This document shows positions 5,754-12,136 of a stretch of DNA of 28,671 nt, one piece after another. Every line of letters begins with the position of its first letter. Position 1 is the stretch's first letter. The DNA comes from a virus: positions 1 through 28,671 of IMG/VR virus record IMGVR_UViG_3300042565_001473; one strand, written 5' to 3'. The position numbers and the translations under genes are program-made. The notes under the pieces were generated by a model that was given only the letters and a program-made list of their open reading frames with translations, had not been told where the DNA came from and did no database searches.

Positions 5754-6103
5754 ATTATCTTGCCATCCTTGCCCCAAATCTTGCGGGCGTAAAACTCATG
5801 AACTCCGCTGTCATCCTTGCCAAAACAATCCATGAACCCTTTGACTAAGTTGTCCAAATCTGGCTTGTATCGGTGTGGCTGACCCTCCAACTCCTTGCGT
5901 TGCTTCTGGGTGTAACTAATCGGGAACGGCATGACAAAGGTTATTTCAAACCGCTCTGGGCATTCCTTCACGCCTACACCACGCAGGAACATTCGTAACG
6001 CTGTCTTATACCTCGCATACCTCTGGAACGGCTCGCTGAACTTCGCCCTTTGCGTAGTTCGAACCGCACCCATTCCGATAATGTCAAATTCGAATTCCTG
6101 CAT
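5735..6103 (-). CDS. rusA: RusA-family Holliday junction resolvase
   Basis: This 122-residue protein has the RusA core: KPDLDNLVKGFMD (80-92) followed by GKDDSGV (96-101), giving the acidic residues (Asp82, Asp84, Asp98 region) that bind Mg2+ in this family. RusA enzymes form dimers that cut four-way DNA junctions, which phages use to resolve recombination or replication intermediates before packaging. The length is close to the usual 120 residues. It is the first gene of the leftward early module and faces the rightward lipoprotein gene across a 66-nt divergent spacer. The main early promoter lies across its last codons. Confidence 0.92.
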   Translation of the reverse strand: MQEFEFDIIGMGAVRTTQRAKFSEPFQRYARYKTALRMFLRGVGVKECPERFEITFVMPFPISYTQKQRKELEGQPHRYKPDLDNLVKGFMDCFGKDDSGVHEFYARKIWGKDGKIILKVVN

Positions 6104-6169
6104 AATGTAAAATTAAACGGAATCGGTGTAACAAAGTTTCATCAAGTCCGTTAAAACTGAAAAAATATT

Positions 6170-6559
6170 ATGAAAAAAACACTTTTAATCATCGCTCTGG
6201 CAACGCTTACGAGTTGTGCCACAATCACTTCCAGCATGAAGCAGGAAGTAACTATCAATGTTAAACCTGACCATGCTAAAGTTTATGTGAACGGCAACAA
6301 GGTCGGAGAAGGGTCATGCGTTGCGGAAGTACCCGTAAAAAAACGCAACACTATTGTAGTCAAGGCTGAGGGATACGAAAACGCTCAAATCAAAACTAAC
6401 CGCCAAATCCGACCCGGCTACCTTATCGGGAATATCGGGATGTGTTTCGTGCCGTATGTAAACTTCTTTGGCTTACCAAGTTTGATTGTTGATGCGTGTA
6501 CGGGTGCGTGGTACAAGCAGGAAGAATCGGATTATTATTTTGATTTGGATAAAAAATAA
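6170..6559 (+). CDS. PEGA-domain-like lipoprotein, possible moron
   Basis: The 129-residue protein begins with a lipoprotein signal peptide MKKTLLIIALATLTSC with lipobox LTSC and acylated Cys16. Residues 27-75 look like a PEGA domain (TINVKPDHAKVYVNGNKVGEG, then VPVKKRNTIVVKAEGYE). A glycine-rich hydrophobic segment (RPGYLIGNIGMCFVPYVNFFGLPSLIV) follows. Proteins of this layout are common in Bacteroidota envelopes. It stands alone between the divergent early and late modules and is closed off by a strong terminator, the layout of a moron: an accessory gene expressed separately from phage functions. Superinfection exclusion or envelope modification is plausible but inferred. Confidence 0.75.
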   Translation: MKKTLLIIALATLTSCATITSSMKQEVTINVKPDHAKVYVNGNKVGEGSCVAEVPVKKRNTIVVKAEGYENAQIKTNRQIRPGYLIGNIGMCFVPYVNFFGLPSLIVDACTGAWYKQEESDYYFDLDKK

Positions 6560-6624
6560 TATAAATTGTCCCACATAGGTTTTTTTGATTCTACCATTTT
6601 TTTTCAAGAGTTTAGAGTAACAAC

Positions 6625-6655
6625 ACCCAGTCTCCCCGACTGGGTTTGTTTTTTT
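6625..6655 (+). terminator. Rho-independent terminator
   Basis: A perfect 8-bp stem (ACCCAGTC 6625-6632 with GACTGGGT 6638-6645) with a 5-nt loop is followed by a T-rich run to 6655. It lies downstream of the lipoprotein gene and immediately before the late promoter box, so it separates the two transcription units. Confidence 0.9.
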
Positions 6656-6657
6656 CG

Positions 6658-6665
6658 TATATTTG
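6658..6665 (+). promoter_or_regulatory. Late promoter -7 box before the terminase genes
   Basis: TATATTTG matches the TAnnTTTG -7 box. No TTTG lies 19 nt upstream; that position is occupied by the terminator stem, so the -33 element is weak or replaced by an activator site. The surrounding TTTTTTCGTAT(A/C)TTTGC is repeated before the tape measure gene (9761-9775), suggesting a shared late-promoter variant. A small AGTT/AACT stem (6669-6681) starts 4 nt after the box. Confidence 0.55.
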
Positions 6666-6686
6666 CATAGTTAGCACAACTGAACT

Positions 6687-7211
6687 ATGGCAAAAACGAA
6701 AAAGCCAATAGGTCAAGCCGAGACCGAAACAGAGGCAAAACCAAAGCACGCAGGAGGCAGACCGACTATTTATACCCCAGAACTTGCAAAGCGGATTTGT
6801 ACCGAAATTGGGCAGTCCGAAAAAGGTCTGCATAGGCTTCATCGGGAGTTAGATTGGTTTCCTGACCCATCAACAATAATGGATTGGATTGACGACAAGC
6901 CAGAGTTTTCCTTACAATACGCACGGGCAAAGGCACTTCAAGCGGATTTTATGGGAGACAATGTGCTTATAATTTCAGACGATTCGAGCCAAGACGAAAT
7001 ATTCTCTCCCAACGGAAACCGAATCGAAAATCGGGAATTTACGAGTCGTTCAAAATTGCGTGTCGAAACTCGAATGTGGCTAATGGAAAGACTCGCCCCG
7101 AAAAAGTACGGCAAGCAGGTTGATGCAGATACGGAACAAAAAGACTACCAACCGCCTCAAATTAACCTGCATATTTCGCCCGAAGCAATCCGCAAAGCAT
7201 CGGAGGAATAA
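6687..7211 (+). CDS. terS: Terminase small subunit
   Basis: The 174-residue protein has a GRPTIYTPELAKRICTEIG motif at about 24-42, the N-terminal DNA-binding helix-turn-helix typical of phage terminase small subunits, followed by STIMDWIDDKPEFSLQYARA and a helical oligomerisation part with KLRVETRMWLMERLAPKKYG. TerS recognises the packaging site and recruits the large subunit. It is the first gene of the late module and overlaps terL by 1 nt. The N-terminal 20 residues are a charged, Lys/Glu-rich tail. A pac or cos site is often within or next to terS, but no clear repeats marking one were found here. Confidence 0.9.
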   Translation: MAKTKKPIGQAETETEAKPKHAGGRPTIYTPELAKRICTEIGQSEKGLHRLHRELDWFPDPSTIMDWIDDKPEFSLQYARAKALQADFMGDNVLIISDDSSQDEIFSPNGNRIENREFTSRSKLRVETRMWLMERLAPKKYGKQVDADTEQKDYQPPQINLHISPEAIRKASEE

Positions 7212-8539
7212 TGCCCGAACTGAACGAAGCACAGCAGATAGCATACTACTCCAGCCATCACCTCGAAGCGGAAGAGATACACATGCTGACGGGCGTTGGA
7301 GTGGGCAAGACCTACTGGCTTGCGGTCGATTTGATTCCAGACCTATCAGTCCCCAACTCAAAGCATTTGATATGCTCGCCCACATTCGCAATGATGAAGA
7401 CCGCCACATTCAAAAAGGTTCAAGAGGCTTGGGAAGAGTGGGGACTTCGTGAGGGCGTGGACTATGTCGTGAATAAGCGGATGTCGGGCGTCAAACCATA
7501 TTCGGGCATATCTTCGGACAAAGTAATTACATTCCGATGGGGGTCTTATGTTGTCCTGACCCACCTCGATAACTACAATGTTGTGAACGGCTCAGAGTGG
7601 GACACTATCAGCATTGACGAAACAAGAGATGTGCGGAACTTTCAGGAGGCTTTGGACAAGTGCCGAGCAAGGACGAGAGGCACGACTTTCAAGAAGTTAG
7701 GTTTACGCCACCGAATTAAGACCGCCACAACACCGCCCGATAATGTCGCCTATTATCGGGAATTGGAAAGCCAAGCCAAGACCAGCAACGGACGAATTAA
7801 ATTAATCCGAGCCGAATCGTATGCGAATCAACACAATTTAAGACCCGGCTACATCGAGCAGTTAGAACGCACCCTCGACCCGAACTCATTCAAGCGTGAG
7901 GTGTTGGGTATGCTCGTCACCAAGCAGGAGACGGTCTGGGCGTACTGCTTCGAGCATAAAAAGCATGTGGCGGATATTCAGGAAAGACCCGACCTGCCTA
8001 TATTCGTATCAATGGACTTTAATGTTAGTCCAATGACCTGCATTTACGCACAGCACGACCCAAGCCGAAATAGAATCAGGATATTAGGCGAAGAACGAAT
8101 CATGAACTCGGATGTGTACGAACTATGCGAACGCATCCGCACCAGATACCCCGATACTGCTCGCCTCATCCTGACTGGTGACGCATCAGGTCGCAACCGC
8201 TCAGCCACGATGAAAGGCGTCACGAACTGGAAAGCGGTTAAGGGTGCGTTGAAACTATCGGACGCCCAGATACGCCTGCTCTCGTCCAATCCTGATAGCA
8301 AAGACACGATTGTATTGATTAACTCGATGCTATCGAAGCATCCTGACATTGTCATTAACCGAGCGTGCAAATATCTGGTCGAGGATTGCGAAATGATGCA
8401 GAGGGGTGATGATGGCAAGAAGATTGCCACGACCAATATGCACGGACACTTGTTTGACTGCTTTATTTACTACCTCTGGACATTTCACAGGTCATTTTTG
8501 GATAGGTTCGCAAAATCGGGTAACTTTGCCAGCGTATGA
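7211..8539 (+). CDS. terL: Terminase large subunit (ATPase/nuclease)
   Basis: The 442-residue protein has the two-domain layout of TerL. In the N-terminal ATPase, TGVGVGKT (27-34) is a Walker A with Thr in place of the first Gly, CSPTFAMMKT is the adenine-motif region, and DTISIDE (131-137) is Walker B with catalytic Glu137; CRARTRG lies shortly after. In the C-terminal RNase H-like nuclease, SMDF (Asp269), TGDASG (Asp324) and HGHLFDCF (Asp416) supply the metal-binding acidic triad. It pumps DNA into the prohead and cuts the concatemer. A GGAGGA sequence in the end of terS serves as ribosome binding site. The last 4 nt overlap the next gene. Confidence 0.97.
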   Translation: MPELNEAQQIAYYSSHHLEAEEIHMLTGVGVGKTYWLAVDLIPDLSVPNSKHLICSPTFAMMKTATFKKVQEAWEEWGLREGVDYVVNKRMSGVKPYSGISSDKVITFRWGSYVVLTHLDNYNVVNGSEWDTISIDETRDVRNFQEALDKCRARTRGTTFKKLGLRHRIKTATTPPDNVAYYRELESQAKTSNGRIKLIRAESYANQHNLRPGYIEQLERTLDPNSFKREVLGMLVTKQETVWAYCFEHKKHVADIQERPDLPIFVSMDFNVSPMTCIYAQHDPSRNRIRILGEERIMNSDVYELCERIRTRYPDTARLILTGDASGRNRSATMKGVTNWKAVKGALKLSDAQIRLLSSNPDSKDTIVLINSMLSKHPDIVINRACKYLVEDCEMMQRGDDGKKIATTNMHGHLFDCFIYYLWTFHRSFLDRFAKSGNFASV

Positions 8540-9078
8540 GCAACTTAAAACCAATTTACACTGACGCAAACGGCATCGAGTGGCGGACATTCGAGACTTG
8601 GGGCGATATACCTGCGAATCGGGTAATTCCTGCCGACCTTGCCGTTCGCAGGGCATCAATGGGACTAACTCCCGACCGACTCGTTAAAGCGTTCAAGGAA
8701 ATCAAAGACGACCTGAACAGGGGCGATATTGTCGGTGGCTTCTCCAAGTTCGACCAACTTGAAAGGCGGATTGCTGACATTCCTGATGAAATGCTTCTGC
8801 AAGATTTGGCTTGCGTATTCGTGGTCCATCCCGATGAAGAACCGATGGATTTCGACCCCAAGATGCAACGGGTAAAACTCGAACTCTGGGCAAAAGATGA
8901 CGATGCTCGGTTTTTTTTTATTCAGTTGGCAGTACGCTATACAATGGACTTATCGGACATCTCCGACGCTTATATCCGTTCGCTTATCCTTCAAAGGACT
9001 TTGATGGAGTCGAGCGACCCAAGCACGAGTATCTTTCCCTTGGAAGAAACTGGGCTGACGAGTTCAGCACTTTCGTGA
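8536..9078 (+). CDS. Tail assembly chaperone, short (gpG-like) product
   Basis: The 180-residue zero-frame product has an N-terminal part (about 1-125) resembling, from memory, a Bacteroidota phage family found just upstream of the tape measure gene: IYTDANGIEW, then ADLAVRRASMGLT, then LNRGDIVGGFSKFDQLERRI, then LLQDLACVFVVHPDEEP, then ELWAKDDDARFFF. By analogy with lambda gpG it would coat the tape measure protein during tail assembly. Codon 126-128 are TTT TTT TTT inside a run of nine T's. Beyond this run, the -1 frame continues open to 9227 and gives a protein-like extension, so this reading frame's last 52 residues may be the minor or even the less important product. It overlaps terL by 4 nt. 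Confidence 0.7.
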   Translation: MSNLKPIYTDANGIEWRTFETWGDIPANRVIPADLAVRRASMGLTPDRLVKAFKEIKDDLNRGDIVGGFSKFDQLERRIADIPDEMLLQDLACVFVVHPDEEPMDFDPKMQRVKLELWAKDDDARFFFIQLAVRYTMDLSDISDAYIRSLILQRTLMESSDPSTSIFPLEETGLTSSALS

Positions 9079-9227
9079 CCGAGGTGAATCTTATGCACCG
9101 GATGCTTTGTAACGGGTCATTGACCGAAATTAAAATGCTCGAAAAGATGGGAATCGAGGAGTACGCTTCGACCGTGAACGCATGGAAGTACGAACTTCAC
9201 CTGAAACAAAAAAGCGTCAAAGTATGA
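8536..9227 (+). CDS. Tail assembly chaperone, -1 frameshift fusion (gpGT-like)
   Basis: Slipping back one nucleotide on the T9 run (8911-8919) joins the first 128 codons to a 102-codon extension, giving a 230-residue fusion. The extension is charged and well-formed (for example GRNWADEFSTFVTEVN and KMGIEEYASTVNAWKYELHL). It ends at TGA 9225-9227, overlapping the next ATG. The canonical heptamer T TTT TTT is in the correct phase. A 5-bp TCGGA/TCCGA hairpin lies about 33 nt downstream, further than usual for a stimulator. Lambda G/GT and most siphophages make a low percentage of such a fusion from the gene just before the tape measure. A sequencing error in the homopolymer would also join the frames. 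Confidence 0.65.
8911..8919 (+). promoter_or_regulatory. Candidate -1 ribosomal frameshift slippery site
   Basis: Nine consecutive T's follow CGG and precede ATT. In the zero frame they are TTT TTT TTT, so a T_TTT_TTT heptamer in the correct phase exists, and both tRNAs can re-pair fully after a one-base slip backward. Confidence 0.65.
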
Positions 9228-9292
9228 TAGTTCTGGTCTTTCTAATTGGCGTCATTTGTGGTATTGCATTAAGGGAATCTGTAAAGGATTGA
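9224..9292 (+). CDS. 22-residue membrane peptide
   Basis: An ATG overlapping the stop of the chaperone fusion frame (ATGA) opens a 22-codon ORF, MIVLVFLIGVICGIALRESV then KD. It is one hydrophobic segment with a short charged end. Coupling to the preceding stop supports translation, but only of the frameshifted frame, which is itself support for that frame. The small size leaves real doubt. Confidence 0.35.
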   Translation: MIVLVFLIGVICGIALRESVKD

Positions 9293-9293
9293 T

Positions 9294-9413
9294 ATGGGTA
9301 TAGGACGCAAATTAAGAAGAGGAACATTACGACCTGTTGTGGATGAAAACGGGAATGTGCTGTTTTTTATCGACAAAAAAGGCAGGCGGATTGACCCGCT
9401 GAAACAAATATAA
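9294..9413 (+). CDS. 39-residue basic hypothetical protein
   Basis: The ORF starts 1 nt after the stop of the 22-residue peptide (MGIGRKLRRGTLRPVVDENG) and contains a short beta-hairpin-like stretch VLFFIDKKGRRIDPL. It is strongly basic at the N-terminus. No family is recognised. A GGAGG lies just after its stop and could support translation of the next gene. Confidence 0.45.
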   Translation: MGIGRKLRRGTLRPVVDENGNVLFFIDKKGRRIDPLKQI

Positions 9414-9434
9414 GGAGGTTGCGTTTAAGGGGGT

Positions 9435-9758
9435 ATGATAACAAGAACCGAATACGAAAAAGCATTAAAAATTGTCAAAGAATATAATAGGCAATCTATT
9501 TTTGAAAAGACAATTGGTCATTATGACAATGACAAAGAATTAATAAAAAAATCCCCTTTGCATGAATTTTTGTCTATTAGGGTTGCAAATGCTTTGTTTT
9601 CTCAAAACGGCATTTATATTAGTAGGTGGGATTCAAAAGTTGAAGATTTATCAAAATTATCTCGAGCCGAATTGTTTAGAATCAGGGGTATAAGACATAA
9701 GGCAATTATAGAATTAGAGGCTTTGTGCGAATTGGCTGGGATTAGTTTATTGCCGTAA
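9435..9758 (+). CDS. RNA polymerase alpha-CTD-like protein (late module)
   Basis: The 107-residue protein has an N-terminal helical segment (TEYEKALKIVKEYNRQ) and a C-terminal domain (about 41-105) closely resembling RpoA alpha-CTD. LSIRVANAL matches LTVRSANCL of E. coli RpoA, with Arg49 and Asn52 at the places of the UP-element contacts Arg265 and Asn268. VEDLSKLSRAELFRIRGI then matches the IGDLV...VELL segment, and IIELEALCELAGISL the last helix. A loop of about 8 extra residues lies between the first two helices. A purine-rich AAGGGGG precedes the start. The gene is visibly more A+T-rich than its neighbours, a hint of separate origin. A role in recruiting or redirecting host polymerase is inference. 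Confidence 0.7.
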   Translation: MITRTEYEKALKIVKEYNRQSIFEKTIGHYDNDKELIKKSPLHEFLSIRVANALFSQNGIYISRWDSKVEDLSKLSRAELFRIRGIRHKAIIELEALCELAGISLLP

Positions 9759-9766
9759 TTTTTTCG

Positions 9767-9832
9767 TATCTTTGCCCTGACCGCCCCGGTCATTAGGCGA
9801 ATCGCCATACAAAGGATAATAATCGAATTGAT
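9767..9832 (+). promoter_or_regulatory. Late promoter -7 box and double-hairpin leader before the tape measure gene
   Basis: TATCTTTG (9767-9774) matches the -7 box; a clear TTTG at -33 is missing. Four nt later comes a perfect 6-bp hairpin, TGACCG (9778-9783) with CGGTCA (9787-9792), then a second hairpin from the palindrome GGCGAATCGCC (9796-9806). The untranslated leader would be about 50 nt. Hairpins at the very 5' end often protect mRNA from decay. Confidence 0.55.
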
Positions 9833-12136
9833 ATGGCTCAAAATATAATATTCCGTGTAGTTGCCGACACCCAGCCAGCAGTGGATGGGATGAACAAACT
9901 CGGCAACGCTACCGACAAGACCAAGAAGGATGTTAGCCAATTAGACCAAGCACTTGGCAAAATCGGTACGATGGTCGCTGGTGCGTTTGCCATTGATAAG
10001 ATAATTGAGTTTGGCAAGGCAGTATTGAAAGCCACTGCTGAGATGCAGAACTTGGAGGTCAGAATGAAAGACCTTGCTGGGTCAAATGACGAGGCTGTAA
10101 AAACATTTGGCGACCTCAAGCAAATGGCGAACGATTTGGGGTTGTCATACAAGTCGCTTACTACTAATTATATTCAATTTACCAGTGCTGCAAAAGCATC
10201 TGGCATGGAGGTCGATAAGGCATCAAGGATATTCAAATCGATGACCATTGCACTGGCTGGTACGGGAGCCAGTTCAGAGCAGACCAAGAATGCAATGACC
10301 GCACTTACTCAAATGATTGGGAAACAGAAGATTAGTGCCGAAGAATTGCGACAACAACTTGGGGAAGCCATGCCGTCTGCGTTTGGTATCATGGCTAAAG
10401 CATTAGGGGTAACAACTAAGGAACTTGACAAGATGATGGCGTCTGGGCAACTACTTGCCAATGAAGTTCTACCCAAGTTTGCAGAGGAGGCAGAGCGTGC
10501 ATTTGGTGGCAATACGGAAAAGATGGCAGGTAATATTCAGGCTAACTTGATGCGATTACAAAACGCTTGGGAGGGTTATATGACAAGCCTCGGAGAGCGG
10601 TTTTATGGTAGTGGAGGCGGTGCTGAGGTGCTTGCTGATATGCTAAATTGGTGGACTAATATCAACCAAACACAAGAGCAATATATTCAAAATGAAAGAA
10701 TGCGTTTGCTTGCTGACTACAAGCAACAAGACCAAGTCAAAGAGCAAATAGCAAACCTTGAAAAAGAAAAAAAGAGCGAGGAAGAAATTATTCAGGTATT
10801 AGAAGCGAAAATAAAAGAGCAGGAAAAGATTGCGAGAGGGTATGAAAATATTGGCGGTTATCAGTTTCTAACAGGTGTTGAACTTACCGCAGAAGAAAAG
10901 GTCGAAACGCTAAAACTTATCAACGCAATGAAGCAAAAAGTGCAGTTGATGAAGGATGAGATTAAAGAGCGAAACAAGCCGAAGCCACTAACAAAAGAAG
11001 AAATAAAAGAGGCGGAAAAGGCACGAAAGGCAAGAGAAAAGGAACTTGCAGAAAAGAAGAAGTTAGAAGACCAAGAGTTTGAGGATAACCAGAAGCGGAG
11101 GGAAGGTGAATTTAAAGTTGATAGAGAAACTGAAGCGGCTTATGATAAATTTGAGATAGAAAGGCAAAAGGATAAGCAAAGTAAGGCTGAGGAATTAGCA
11201 AAGAAAGGGGCAAAGCAACTCGAAATTGACAAAGAGGCGGAAAGGGTCATAAATCAATATTTCTACAATGAGGACTTAGCACTGCTTGACGAAAAGCATA
11301 AGCAGGGATTATCAAGCGAGGAACAATACCTACAAGACCTACTCGAACTACGCAAAAAGTACGGGATGGATGTTGGCGATGTTGAAAAAAATATTACCAC
11401 AAGCGATGTCGATAAAAAGAAATTACAAAAAGCACAGATAACCAAATTAGCAGGCGAGACAGCACAAGGCGTTACCGATACCGTGCTTGCATATAAGCAA
11501 AAGGAAATAGATGGGGAAAGAGATATGGTTGAAAAGCAACGGCAGGCAGGGTTAATAAGTGAAGAGCAGTACGACCAACAGATGCGAGCCATTAAACGGA
11601 AGCAAGCCATTGCAGACCGAATCGCTGCGATTGCTCAGATTGCGATTAACACAGCGATAGCATTGACCAACCCGACCAACATAGCATCATTCGGGGCAAT
11701 ATCGCCATTCATCATCGCATCGGGTGCAATCCAAGCCGGTATCGTCCTCGCCCAGCCTCTTCCGTACAACAAAGGAACGAAACGAGTCCCAATGATGCGA
11801 GGTGCGGTTCGTGGTCGTGATTCTGTTCATGCCATCCTGACTCCAGACGAGCGAGTCGTACCGGCTGACATTAATATGCAGCCCGGTTATTCTGCTTTGC
11901 TTGACTTGGCTCAGGACAAAAAGATTAGCGACAAAGAGGCTGGATTCTTGGCGGAGTTGGCAACATCAGGCATGAGGCGAACAGGAACGCAACAAAGTAT
12001 TGACCCAGACATAATCGGGAAAGCAATAGCCAAACATATTCCTCACACGAATGTGGCTATAAACGACCGAGGCATTGCGGTTATTACCGAGCGCAGCCAA
12101 ACCGAAATACGCAGACTTAGGAGGAGGATAGGCTAA
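9833..12136 (+). CDS. Tape measure protein
   Basis: The 767-residue protein is a tail-length ruler. The N-terminal part (about 1-260) matches the lambda-type tape measure N-terminal domain: MKDLAGSNDEAVKTFGDLKQ, then ALTQMIGKQKISAEELRQQL, GEAMPSAFGIMAKALGV, then LPKFAEEAERAFGG. Residues about 280-560 are a long, highly charged coiled coil (Glu/Lys-rich). A hydrophobic segment (about 590-640, AAIAQIAINTAIALTNP...) could insert into the host membrane. The C-terminal VHAILTPDERVVPA resembles the common tape measure end motif. Length implies a tail of roughly 100 nm if most of it acts as ruler. It abuts the next tail gene with a 1-nt overlap. Confidence 0.95.
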   Translation: MAQNIIFRVVADTQPAVDGMNKLGNATDKTKKDVSQLDQALGKIGTMVAGAFAIDKIIEFGKAVLKATAEMQNLEVRMKDLAGSNDEAVKTFGDLKQMANDLGLSYKSLTTNYIQFTSAAKASGMEVDKASRIFKSMTIALAGTGASSEQTKNAMTALTQMIGKQKISAEELRQQLGEAMPSAFGIMAKALGVTTKELDKMMASGQLLANEVLPKFAEEAERAFGGNTEKMAGNIQANLMRLQNAWEGYMTSLGERFYGSGGGAEVLADMLNWWTNINQTQEQYIQNERMRLLADYKQQDQVKEQIANLEKEKKSEEEIIQVLEAKIKEQEKIARGYENIGGYQFLTGVELTAEEKVETLKLINAMKQKVQLMKDEIKERNKPKPLTKEEIKEAEKARKAREKELAEKKKLEDQEFEDNQKRREGEFKVDRETEAAYDKFEIERQKDKQSKAEELAKKGAKQLEIDKEAERVINQYFYNEDLALLDEKHKQGLSSEEQYLQDLLELRKKYGMDVGDVEKNITTSDVDKKKLQKAQITKLAGETAQGVTDTVLAYKQKEIDGERDMVEKQRQAGLISEEQYDQQMRAIKRKQAIADRIAAIAQIAINTAIALTNPTNIASFGAISPFIIASGAIQAGIVLAQPLPYNKGTKRVPMMRGAVRGRDSVHAILTPDERVVPADINMQPGYSALLDLAQDKKISDKEAGFLAELATSGMRRTGTQQSIDPDIIGKAIAKHIPHTNVAINDRGIAVITERSQTEIRRLRRRIG

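Noticed and set aside
6109-6163. Inverted repeat ACGGA/TCCGT in the divergent spacer between the RusA and lipoprotein genes, as a repressor operator
   Set aside because: Only 5 bp are exact over a spacer of more than 20 nt, there is no second copy, and no repressor gene is seen. It may still be relevant but cannot be supported.
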